A stretch of 64,000 nucleotides of DNA from Thalassospira profundimaris (lineage in GTDB: Bacteria; Pseudomonadota; Alphaproteobacteria; Rhodospirillales; Thalassospiraceae): positions 124,001 to 188,000 of the forward strand of contig NZ_JPWI01000007.1 in the NCBI RefSeq assembly GCF_003326795.1. Reading direction: 5' to 3'. Positions 46,928 to 54,398 of this stretch are shown in pieces (positions within the stretch are counted from its first letter, which is position 1; every line of letters begins with the position of its first letter). Made by a program: the position numbers and the translations under genes. The notes beneath the pieces are model-generated. The model searched no databases. It worked only from the letters and a program-made list of their open reading frames with translations, and was not told where the DNA came from.

Positions 46928-48651
46928 GGCACAACTCCCTTGGGCAAACGACGCGAAGCCAGCTGAAAACAGCTCATCAACGCGATCACAACCAGCACGA
47001 CCAGAACCGCCACGGCCGAGGCCAGAACGGTGTCGCCACTGTCATCAAGATTGAAAATCAGAACACCCAGCGTTTCATTGCCCGCCGACCACAAAAGGGC
47101 CGAAACGGTCAGTTCGTTAAACGCGGTCAGGAACACCAGCAACGCTCCGGCTGCCGCCGATGGTGCCGCCAGCGGCAACAACACATCACGCAAGCGCCGC
47201 CAGATACCGGCACCGCAGGCCTGGGCTGCTTCTTCAAGAGCCGGGTCAAGCTGGGTGAAACTGTTCATCACCGGGCGCAGCGCAATCACAAGGAAACGTG
47301 CGAGATAGGCGATAAAGATAATGCCCAGCGTGCCATAGAGGCTGATCTCGATCAGCGGGATCTTGATGAACAGCAAGATACAGGCAATCGCCAGAACCAC
47401 ACCGGGCAGCGCATAGGGCACTTCGACCAGAAGATTGATCAGCTTGGTCAGTTTCGAAGGTTTGCGCACCATCACATAGGCCAGCGGCAAACAGACCAGA
47501 ACCAGCGTCATCGCCGCGCCCACCGACAGCATGAAGCTGTTATGAAAGGCACGGATCGTCGAAGGCTGAACAAACAAAACTTGGTTAAAGGCATCAAAGC
47601 TGAAATTGCTGAAATTAAGCTTCACACCAAATGCCGGAACCAGCGACGTGGCAATTAGCGCCATTAACGGCACCACCAGAATGGCAATCAGAACCGCCCA
47701 AAGAACGGTTTCAATCAATGAACGTCGCGCCCCCAGGCGGATATCAAGCGGACGCCCGACCATCCCCATCAAACGGTAATCACGGTTGGCAAGCAGCCGG
47801 TGATGGATGGCGACACCACAAATCGCAATCGCCCCGATCAGCATGGCAAGAACCGATACCTCGCCCAGAACTGACGGGCCGAACCCGGCCAGTTTCTGAT
47901 AAATCAGGGTCGGCAAGGTGGGATAATTGGCCGGAATACCGAGCATCGCCGGAATGCCGAAATTACCAAGGGCCGTGACAAAGGCCATCGCCGTTCCGGC
48001 AATCAGCCCCGGACTGGTCAGCGGTAAAATGATCTGCCACCACAAGCGCCCGCCACGCGCACCGGCAAGCCGGGCGGCTTCGATCTGTTCGCTCGGGATC
48101 ATGCGCAGATTGGCGCGCAATGTCAGGAACACGATGGAGGCATGCTGGATCCCCAGCAAAAGCGCAATACCCTCGGCCGAATAAAGCGGCTGTGGCGATC
48201 CCATGGGTGGTGCGATGCCAAAGGCGTTTAACAGCGCACTGCTTGGCCCGGTCAGCTGAACCCAGCTCAGGGCCGTGATCTGCGGCGGTATCATCATCGG
48301 GATCATGAAACAGAACACCAGTGCTGCCTTGGCGCGCACGTCGGTCAGCGCGACCAGAAAGGCAAATGCCCCGCCAATCACCAGCGAAATGACCGTCCCA
48401 AGACCCGCCGTATAAAGGCTGTTGGCGGTTGCCTGCCATGTTGCGCCCGATCCCAGAACATCCCGGAAATAATCAAGCGACGGCACACCACCGACAAAAA
48501 CGCCCTCAAAGGCAAGCCGGACAATCGGTAAAATGGAAATCACAAAGACCGGCAACAGCAACCAGTAAAGCAACCGGTCCGAAGACCGGTTGCCTGTGGA
48601 TCTGGTCATGATGCCAGGCAGAGCGCCACGAAGGCGACCTGTAGCCTGCAT
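46915..48651 (-). CDS. ABC importer permease, two fused membrane units
   Basis: The 578-residue permease has about twelve membrane segments arranged as two homologous halves, the FbpB/ThiP layout. EAA-type coupling loops are visible (QIEAARLAGARGGRLWWQII in the first half; EEAAQACGAGIWRRLRDVLL in the second). Its start codon overlaps the binding-protein stop by one base. A later in-frame start at 48609 (MTRSTGNRSS) is possible. Confidence 0.9.
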   Translation of the reverse strand: MQATGRLRGALPGIMTRSTGNRSSDRLLYWLLLPVFVISILPIVRLAFEGVFVGGVPSLDYFRDVLGSGATWQATANSLYTAGLGTVISLVIGGAFAFLVALTDVRAKAALVFCFMIPMMIPPQITALSWVQLTGPSSALLNAFGIAPPMGSPQPLYSAEGIALLLGIQHASIVFLTLRANLRMIPSEQIEAARLAGARGGRLWWQIILPLTSPGLIAGTAMAFVTALGNFGIPAMLGIPANYPTLPTLIYQKLAGFGPSVLGEVSVLAMLIGAIAICGVAIHHRLLANRDYRLMGMVGRPLDIRLGARRSLIETVLWAVLIAILVVPLMALIATSLVPAFGVKLNFSNFSFDAFNQVLFVQPSTIRAFHNSFMLSVGAAMTLVLVCLPLAYVMVRKPSKLTKLINLLVEVPYALPGVVLAIACILLFIKIPLIEISLYGTLGIIFIAYLARFLVIALRPVMNSFTQLDPALEEAAQACGAGIWRRLRDVLLPLAAPSAAAGALLVFLTAFNELTVSALLWSAGNETLGVLIFNLDDSGDTVLASAVAVLVVLVVIALMSCFQLASRRLPKGVVPWQT

Positions 48652-49637
48652 TACTCAGCCCCGAAGATGTCAGCGAATTTCTTTTTGTTCGCTTCTGCCT
48701 GTTCAAGAGCGATAGCCGGATTGAAGTCCATCAGTTTGATGTCCTTGCGGGCCGGGAAGCCTTCTGGCAGGGCCATGTCATTGCGGGCCGGGATATAACC
48801 CATATCAAGAACCAGCTTCTGACCCGCATCAGACAGGACGAAGTCAACGAACTTGTGCGCAGCATCAACGTTCTTGGCGTCTTTCATGATCGCAACCGGC
48901 TCGGTCACATAGGTTACGCCTTCTTTCGGGAAGACGAAATCAACCGGCGAACCTTTGGCTTTGCCACGGATGGCAAGGAAGTCGACAACCACACCATACG
49001 GCTTTTCGCCCGATGCAACGGCCTTGAAGACGCCACCGTTACCGCCCTGTGCGCGGGCTTCGTTGGCGGCCAGTGCCTGATAGTAATCCCAACCCAGATC
49101 CTTGTTCTCGGTCAGGGTCGAAAGATGGATAAGAGCCGCACCGGAATAAAGCGGGCTTGGCATGACGATCTTGTTCTTCGCATCTGCATTCGACAGATCC
49201 GTCCACGAAGTCGGTGCCTTTGCCGCGGTGTTGTAAACAATACCGGTGGTGATCAGCTTGGTGGAATAGTAATAGCCTTCGGCATCGTAAAGCGCGTCTT
49301 CATAGGACTTGGCTTCGGCCGATTTATAAGCCTGAAGCAGACCTTCCTGTTTCATGCCTTCGAGCGTCACGGTGTCAGCAATCAGAAGAACATCCGGGCG
49401 CGGGTCGCCTGCGGCAATCTCGGCACGCAGCTTGGCCATCAGTTTGGTGGTGCCGTCACGGACCCACTCAACTTCAATATCCGGGTTGGCAGCCATAAAG
49501 GCATCAACAGTGGTCTGGGCATCCTGGTTGGGCTGGCTGGTATAGACAACAAGCTTTTCAGCAGCCTGGCCAACAACCGGCAGCATCATCGCAGCAGTCG
49601 CGACAGCAGCAAGAAGAACGTTACGCATGATCGGCAT
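48651..49637 (-). CDS. Periplasmic binding protein of the ABC importer
   Basis: The 328-residue protein has a signal peptide cleaved near VGQA-AEKL (about residue 26). The mature start KLVVYTSQPNQDAQTTVDAF and FVFPKEGVTYVTEP are typical of the FbpA/PhnS/AfuA family, which binds ferric iron, 2-aminoethylphosphonate or hexose phosphates. A Tyr-rich ferric site is not obvious. The DeoR regulator and phosphatases nearby favour an organophosphate or phosphonate ligand. It is the first gene of the minus-strand block. Confidence 0.88.
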   Translation of the reverse strand: MPIMRNVLLAAVATAAMMLPVVGQAAEKLVVYTSQPNQDAQTTVDAFMAANPDIEVEWVRDGTTKLMAKLRAEIAAGDPRPDVLLIADTVTLEGMKQEGLLQAYKSAEAKSYEDALYDAEGYYYSTKLITTGIVYNTAAKAPTSWTDLSNADAKNKIVMPSPLYSGAALIHLSTLTENKDLGWDYYQALAANEARAQGGNGGVFKAVASGEKPYGVVVDFLAIRGKAKGSPVDFVFPKEGVTYVTEPVAIMKDAKNVDAAHKFVDFVLSDAGQKLVLDMGYIPARNDMALPEGFPARKDIKLMDFNPAIALEQAEANKKKFADIFGAE

Positions 49638-49642
49638 CCCTT

Positions 49643-49677
49643 GGTCGAAAATAAGGTTTCGTTCGAAAACGTTTCGA
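49643..49677. promoter_or_regulatory. Operator cluster before the ABC operon
   Basis: Half-sites TCGAAA (49645), TTTCG-TT-CGAAA (49657-49668) and TTTCGA (49672) crowd the region just upstream of the binding-protein start. The TTTCG/CGAAA arms also occur before the divergent DeoR gene, so this is a likely DeoR binding region. Confidence 0.6.
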
Positions 49678-49805
49678 CCCGGAAGCTATATGGATTTCGA
49701 TAACAGTTGTGTGACAACACCAAGAATTAATTGTTTCAATAGGTATACCGGCCTTTCCAGCCGCAATCTGGCCTGTTTATAATCACGACACAAACGAAAC
49801 CACGA

Positions 49806-49819
49806 CTTTCGAACGAAAG
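49806..49819. promoter_or_regulatory. Operator before the DeoR gene
   Basis: CTTTCG-AA-CGAAAG: perfect 6-bp arms with a 2-bp centre, 8 bp before the GTG start at 49828. Its arms match the cluster before the ABC operon, so the regulator probably controls both itself and the operon. Confidence 0.6.
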
Positions 49820-49827
49820 AAACAATA

Positions 49828-50610
49828 GTGTCAGAAATTCCTGATCCCGTGCCGCTTGACCGTCGCCGTGACCGCATTGTCACCCTTGTTAAATCCTGTG
49901 GCTTTATGGCGGTCGAGGAACTTGCACGCCGGTTCAATGTATCGGTCCAGACCATTCGCACCGACCTGCGCGATCTTCAGGAACAGGGGCGTGTGTTTCG
50001 CCGTCACGGGCTGGCGGGCCCGGCACCCGATCCCGATAACTCGGCCTATGAAAAACGCGAAGTGTGGAACCGGTCGGGCAAGATGGCGATTGCCGCCAGG
50101 GTCGCCGAACTGATCCCCGAGGGCTGCACGATTGCCATCGGCACCGGCACCACTGCCGAACTCGCCGCCCAGCATTTATCATCGCACCGCAATCTGACCG
50201 TGCTGACCAATAACCTGCATGTGGTCCTGACATTACAAAATGCGCCAAACGTCACGCTGCGTCTGGCGGGCGGCACGGTACGCACCCGTGATCTTGATAT
50301 CATCGGGGCGGATAGTGCCGATTTCTTTGGGGGTCTTCGCGCCGATTACGGAATTGTCAGTGTCGGCGGCATGACGGATGACGGTGATCTGCTTGATTTC
50401 AACATGGATGAAGTCCGCGCACGCCGCGCGCTTGTAAGCTGTTGCGATCACGCGATCCTGATGATCGACGAGAAAAAGGTCGGCCGCAAGGCGCTCTGCC
50501 GCGATGGCCATGCCAGCGATTTTCAAACGGTTCTTTTAAACACCGCACCGGGCGACGCCCTGCAACGCGCACTGGTCAAGGCACGCAGTCAGATTGTCGT
50601 TGTAACGTAA
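49828..50610 (+). CDS. DeoR-family transcriptional regulator
   Basis: The GTG start at 49828 gives 260 residues. The N-terminal helix-turn-helix (VEELARRFNVSVQTIRTDL, about residues 28-46) and the sugar-phosphate isomerase-like effector domain (IAIGTGTTAELAA; VGGMTDDGDLLDFN) are typical of GlpR/DeoR proteins, which respond to phosphorylated sugars or polyols. It is divergent from the ABC-MBL-phosphatase block with shared operator arms, so it is the probable local regulator. Confidence 0.9.
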   Translation: MSEIPDPVPLDRRRDRIVTLVKSCGFMAVEELARRFNVSVQTIRTDLRDLQEQGRVFRRHGLAGPAPDPDNSAYEKREVWNRSGKMAIAARVAELIPEGCTIAIGTGTTAELAAQHLSSHRNLTVLTNNLHVVLTLQNAPNVTLRLAGGTVRTRDLDIIGADSADFFGGLRADYGIVSVGGMTDDGDLLDFNMDEVRARRALVSCCDHAILMIDEKKVGRKALCRDGHASDFQTVLLNTAPGDALQRALVKARSQIVVVT

Positions 50611-50629
50611 GGTCCTGGCACGCAATGGC

Positions 50630-51406
50630 TTAATGACAGGCCAGTGTAGCGTCTTCGGTCACGACCAGATCACCCTCGACATGCAGGGTGTGGTTCGGCG
50701 CAACCGCCGTCCAGCTTGCGGTTTCGGTATCGAGCGGTTCGGAGACCACAATCACGTGGTCGTCGCGTTTGCGCCAGTAAAGTGATGGCGGTTTGTCGTC
50801 ACTGGCATGCCGGATGGCGCAGACACTTTTGCCATTGGACAGGCAGGCGGTGAAACGGAACGGGGCGGTCGCGCCGCGTACCTTCATTTCATTTTCGACG
50901 ACTTCAATCGTGCGGCGGATGGCACGATGCGGATCGTCTTTCAGGCCAAGTGTCAGCATCAGGCAAAAGATCAGCTCGCTATCAGTTGATCCCTGACGGC
51001 CTTCGTAAAATTCGTCTTCGATCATGCCTTCGAGCGACCGGCGCACCAGCGGGTAATCGCCGATCTGGCCGTTATGCATGAACAGGTAATTGCTGTGCGC
51101 AAAGGGATGACAGTTGGTGCGGCTGGTATGCGTCCCGGTCGAAGCCCGGACATGGGCAAAGAACAGACCCGAACGGATATGATGAGCCAATGCGCGCAGG
51201 TTCGGATCATTCCATGCCGGAAGGATTTCACGATAAAGCCCCGGTGTCGGGCGTTCGTCGTACCAGCCAATGCCAAAGCCGTCCCCGTTGGTGGGTGTTT
51301 TGGCCTGTTCGGCATGCAGGCTTTGCTCGACCAGTGAATGGCGCGGCTCAAAGACCAGCTTTTCGAGATAAACCGGATCACCAACGTAACTTAGCCAACG
51401 GCACAT
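50630..51406 (-). CDS. Class II glutamine amidotransferase (YafJ-like)
   Basis: Start at ATG 51406 so that Cys2 of MCRWLSYVG is the N-terminal nucleophile; a longer reading would bury it. The 258-residue glutaminase domain has the NGDGFGIGWYDE, ASTGTHTSRTNCHPFAHSNY and FMHNGQIGDYP segments of the Ntn-hydrolase fold, without any synthetase part. Members such as YafJ have unknown acceptors. It is convergent with the DeoR gene. Confidence 0.9.
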   Translation of the reverse strand: MCRWLSYVGDPVYLEKLVFEPRHSLVEQSLHAEQAKTPTNGDGFGIGWYDERPTPGLYREILPAWNDPNLRALAHHIRSGLFFAHVRASTGTHTSRTNCHPFAHSNYLFMHNGQIGDYPLVRRSLEGMIEDEFYEGRQGSTDSELIFCLMLTLGLKDDPHRAIRRTIEVVENEMKVRGATAPFRFTACLSNGKSVCAIRHASDDKPPSLYWRKRDDHVIVVSEPLDTETASWTAVAPNHTLHVEGDLVVTEDATLACH

Positions 51407-51603
51407 ATCCTGCCCCCCAATGCGCGAATTCGGACGGCGCACATCTAAGCCGTATAATTACAGCGTGGTCAATGTGATATTATGTCTTCCTGCCCTGATT
51501 TTAAGGTATGGCTGCGCCGCAGCCGCTTGTGGGCAAAAAGAACAATAAAGCACTTGCCAAGCCCGGTGATTGTCCGTATTTTCCGCGCCACAAAATGAAT
51601 CGT

Positions 51604-51679
51604 GCTGGTGTAGCTCAGCTGGTAGAGCGGCGCATTCGTAATGCGTAGGTCGTAGGTTCAAATCCTATCACCAGCACCA
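51604..51679 (+). tRNA. tRNA-Thr (anticodon CGT)
   Basis: A complete 76-nt cloverleaf. The acceptor stem GCTGGTG pairs with CACCAGC, the D arm is present, and the anticodon stem GCGCA/TGCGT holds the loop TTCGTAA with anticodon CGT at 51637-51639. The T loop is GGTTCAAATCC. Discriminator A and an encoded CCA end the gene at 51679. It decodes ACG. It lies at the left border of the R-body cluster; tRNA genes are common integration sites. Confidence 0.96.
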
Positions 51680-51695
51680 TTTTGTAAAACCCAAG

Positions 51696-51740
51696 ACCCG
51701 CCAAGACGCAGTTTAGTGTATCTTCGGCGGGTTTTGTGTT
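51696..51740 (+). terminator. Terminator after tRNA-Thr
   Basis: Stem ACCCGCC-AAGA (51696-51706) with TCTT-C-GGCGGGT (51721-51732) followed by TTTTG and a T-rich stretch. Confidence 0.8.
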
Positions 51741-51847
51741 TTCCGGGCCAGGTTGCATCCCCCGAAATCCCGGTTTTCTGCCGTTGATTACGACTGATTT
51801 ACGAAATTGCAGAAATCAGCCCCGTTTCCCCGCAAAAGTGCAATCTT

Positions 51848-51873
51848 TGTCACATTCCCCGGCCCTGCACGTC
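51848..51873 (+). promoter_or_regulatory. Sigma-dependent R-body promoter P1
   Basis: TGTCACA at 51848-51854, then 15 bases, then CGTC at 51870-51873, followed by TGA; 93 nt before the start at 51967. It has the same TCACA-N15-CGTC pattern as five other sites in the cluster and is the likely promoter of the first two genes. Confidence 0.75.
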
Positions 51874-51966
51874 TGAATGCATGGAACCGTTTAAATCCTT
51901 GCAGATAGAGGTGGCCGTTTATCCGGCACAAGACCCGCTGCAGGGGCAACACTGGGGAATGCATGC

Positions 51967-53622
51967 ATGACAGACAGTGACGCGCCCAAACCCGATCAGA
52001 CAAAACCGGCATCAGGCACAACTGATCGCAGTGCGAATTTGCATGAAGCAGGCCCGGCAGCAGCCGAGAACGGCCTGACTGAACCGGTCGAGGCCCAGGA
52101 CGGGCTTGGTCAGGGTCCGCTTAACGAACCGCAGGCCGCACTCGATATCATGACGGCATTGTGCCACGAATTCGGCCTTTTGGGCACGTCGCCGCAAAGT
52201 GCGGATGCATCATCCCCGTCACATCCGGTAAATCAGGACGCGGGTCTGTCCCAACCCGGTGAAACGGCCTTTGAAATCATTCAACGATTTCTGTTCGACG
52301 ATCCGGGTCGCCCCGGTTCGACCACCCCGCGCCCGAATTTCAACGATGCCATCCCGGACCCGACCAGCGTGATCGCCGGGACAGCCCAGACAAATTCCCC
52401 GCCCGGCAAACCGTCTAACAGCGAGGCACCCGCAATGAATAATCCGTTCTTTGACACGTCATCGACTGGCGAAACCTCGACACAGGCGCAGTGGGGGGTG
52501 ACGATCACCAATCGTGATGGCAGCAGCACCGATCTGAACGGACCGGTCATTGCCGATGACATGTTCAGAACGTCAATGCCCCGCCTGAGCGGTAATACAT
52601 CGGACGCAACCGGTGACCCCGACTGGACAATTTCGATGGCACAGGGCCATCCACTTTCGGCGGGGCGGACAAGTGCGCAAACTGCCGTCGGCGCACGGCT
52701 TGTTGCTGATGATCTGCCGCAAAGTCTGAAAGGCTGGCGCTTGCGGGTCGGTCAGTCGGCGGATGCGCAATCTGAATTGTCGGTCTCGGTACCAACATCG
52801 GCGCCATCGCAGTTGCGCGCCCTGATGTTTGACAGCACGGCCAAGGATGACGCACAGAACCGGGTTTCCGAGGTTCCGGTTTATGGTGGCGGGCCGCTTG
52901 CCCTGCATCTTGAACAATCGGTGGGATCGATTGCAAGCGGCACGGTTCCCAACCTTGCCCTGATCCGGTTGATCTTTGCCGATCGCGCTCCGATCCCTGT
53001 GCAGTTTGAATATACCGGCACCCTGCCCAGCCCGATTGTCGGCGGCAATATTCTGGCCGGTCCCAACTATACCATTCCGTTCCGCGTTCAGATCACACCG
53101 CCCAGCGAAGGAGACAAGGGGGCCAGCCTTGTTGCTTTGGTGCGCTATGATCAGGAAACAGGCTTTAACGTCACGGCACAGCTTCTGACCGAGGCGCGCA
53201 CCTGCACACCCACCGCCATCCTGACCTGTGCCGGACAAAGCGATAACTCTGCCTGCAAGGCCGCAAGCATGGTGTCCAACAGCAATGGCCGACTTGAAAC
53301 CTGTCTTACAGGACTGGCCACAAGCCCGGACGAAGGTGATCTGGCGCAATATGGCTTTGTCCTGACCGATCCGGCGACGATCACGACACAAACCGACGCC
53401 AAGCCGGACGCCACCGCCAGCACGGCCAAAACCGGCACATCCAAGGACAGCAGCCCGACGGCCGATGCATCGACCAAGGGTGCTGCCAGCGATCCAGACA
53501 ACAGCACCGACAAATCCGGGTCGTCAGACACCGGCAACGCGGCCGCCAAATCGTCCGGCCGGGCAGCAAAGGGCAGTAGTAGCAATACTGACAATAACAA
53601 CAGCACCAAGGGAGGCACCTGA
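51967..53622 (+). CDS. R-body cluster protein of unknown function, 551 residues
   Basis: Start ATG 51967 with GGGG at 51954-51957. There is no signal peptide. Residues 1-~220 are a disordered Pro/Ser/Thr/Asp-rich region. Residues ~235-470 look folded and beta-rich (GWRLRVGQSADAQSELSVSV, FADRAPIPVQFEYTG, IPFRVQITPPSEGDKGA). They contain four Cys in a TCTPTAILTCAGQSDNSACK segment. The last ~80 residues are again disordered and very Ser/Thr/Asp/Lys-rich. No family recognised. Its stop overlaps the next start by one base (TGATG). It has its own R-body-type promoter, so it probably serves assembly, storage or release. Confidence 0.75.
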   Translation: MTDSDAPKPDQTKPASGTTDRSANLHEAGPAAAENGLTEPVEAQDGLGQGPLNEPQAALDIMTALCHEFGLLGTSPQSADASSPSHPVNQDAGLSQPGETAFEIIQRFLFDDPGRPGSTTPRPNFNDAIPDPTSVIAGTAQTNSPPGKPSNSEAPAMNNPFFDTSSTGETSTQAQWGVTITNRDGSSTDLNGPVIADDMFRTSMPRLSGNTSDATGDPDWTISMAQGHPLSAGRTSAQTAVGARLVADDLPQSLKGWRLRVGQSADAQSELSVSVPTSAPSQLRALMFDSTAKDDAQNRVSEVPVYGGGPLALHLEQSVGSIASGTVPNLALIRLIFADRAPIPVQFEYTGTLPSPIVGGNILAGPNYTIPFRVQITPPSEGDKGASLVALVRYDQETGFNVTAQLLTEARTCTPTAILTCAGQSDNSACKAASMVSNSNGRLETCLTGLATSPDEGDLAQYGFVLTDPATITTQTDAKPDATASTAKTGTSKDSSPTADASTKGAASDPDNSTDKSGSSDTGNAAAKSSGRAAKGSSSNTDNNNSTKGGT

Positions 53623-54107
53623 TGTCGGATCAGGCGCACAGGGATATTGCCACGGCCAGTGACCGCAAGGACGCGGTCAGGAAGGCCTTCAACCAGGAAT
53701 ATCTGGCAACGCAGAAAGCCATGACACAGGCCGCCGAGCGCGCCCGTGAACAGGTTCTTGATCAACGCTATACGATTTCGAACCACACCGACCAGGTCAG
53801 ATCAGGTGCCACAAGCCCCCGCCCCCCGGTCGGCGCCCCGGTCCCGCAAAACGGTTATCCCGCACAAGGTGCTCCGCAAATGTCATCACAGGCGAACCTT
53901 CATGGCGATCAGCAGATCATGTTTGATATCGCCAGCGAAATTCGAAACATCATTACCCGCGAAATTGATTTGCGGATGCAATTGCTTTCAGAAAAGGTCG
54001 AAGCTGCCCTTGCCGATGCCTTTCCGGCACAGGATCAATCCACAGCATCGAACATGCCCAAAGGCAAAGACAGTTCCGGAAATTCACGATCTCCAAAGAA
54101 AGGTTGA
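53622..54107 (+). CDS. R-body cluster protein of unknown function, 161 residues
   Basis: Translationally coupled to the preceding 551-residue protein (one-base overlap at 53622). It has a helical N-terminus (residues 1-~45, KAFNQEYLATQKAMTQAAE), a Pro/Gly-rich linker (~60-90) and an amphipathic helix (~98-130, DIASEIRNIITREIDLRMQL), ending in a basic tail. It resembles a small scaffold or adaptor, but no family is recognised. Confidence 0.72.
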   Translation: MSDQAHRDIATASDRKDAVRKAFNQEYLATQKAMTQAAERAREQVLDQRYTISNHTDQVRSGATSPRPPVGAPVPQNGYPAQGAPQMSSQANLHGDQQIMFDIASEIRNIITREIDLRMQLLSEKVEAALADAFPAQDQSTASNMPKGKDSSGNSRSPKKG

Positions 54108-54309
54108 TCACTATAACAGCGGAGCGGACCCGGAAGATGGTCCGGCATCCCTGATGCGCGCCTGAAATGTGGATAGAGCGACACAAAGCAGCGCTCGGAA
54201 GAAACGCACAATCAGGCAGAAACAAGCGCCTTAAAATTCTCTTGGGCCGGAAGAATCAGGCTGCAAGGATATGCACCATTACACAACCTATAATTGCACT
54301 ATAACTTTT

Positions 54310-54335
54310 ATTCACAATCACTTAGCTTTCACGTC
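54310..54335 (+). promoter_or_regulatory. Sigma-dependent R-body promoter P2 (before the sigma gene)
   Basis: TTCACA at 54311-54316 and CGTC at 54332-54335 with the TCACA-N15-CGTC spacing, 64 nt before the GTG start at 54399. It implies that the sigma factor activates its own gene. The surrounding 290-bp gap is AT-rich compared with its neighbours and also holds a TATAAT hexamer at 54289-54294 that could be a basal promoter. Confidence 0.7.
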
Positions 54336-54398
54336 ATAATAAAGGCCGCATAACTTAAACAGCCTATGGTTGCAATCTATCAACTGGAGGGGTCCATA

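Noticed and set aside
48651-49637. Binding protein as a ferric-iron-specific FbpA
   Set aside because: General family resemblance only; the neighbours (DeoR, MBL hydrolase, phosphatases) point to a phosphorylated ligand, and no iron-responsive (Fur-type) site is visible upstream.
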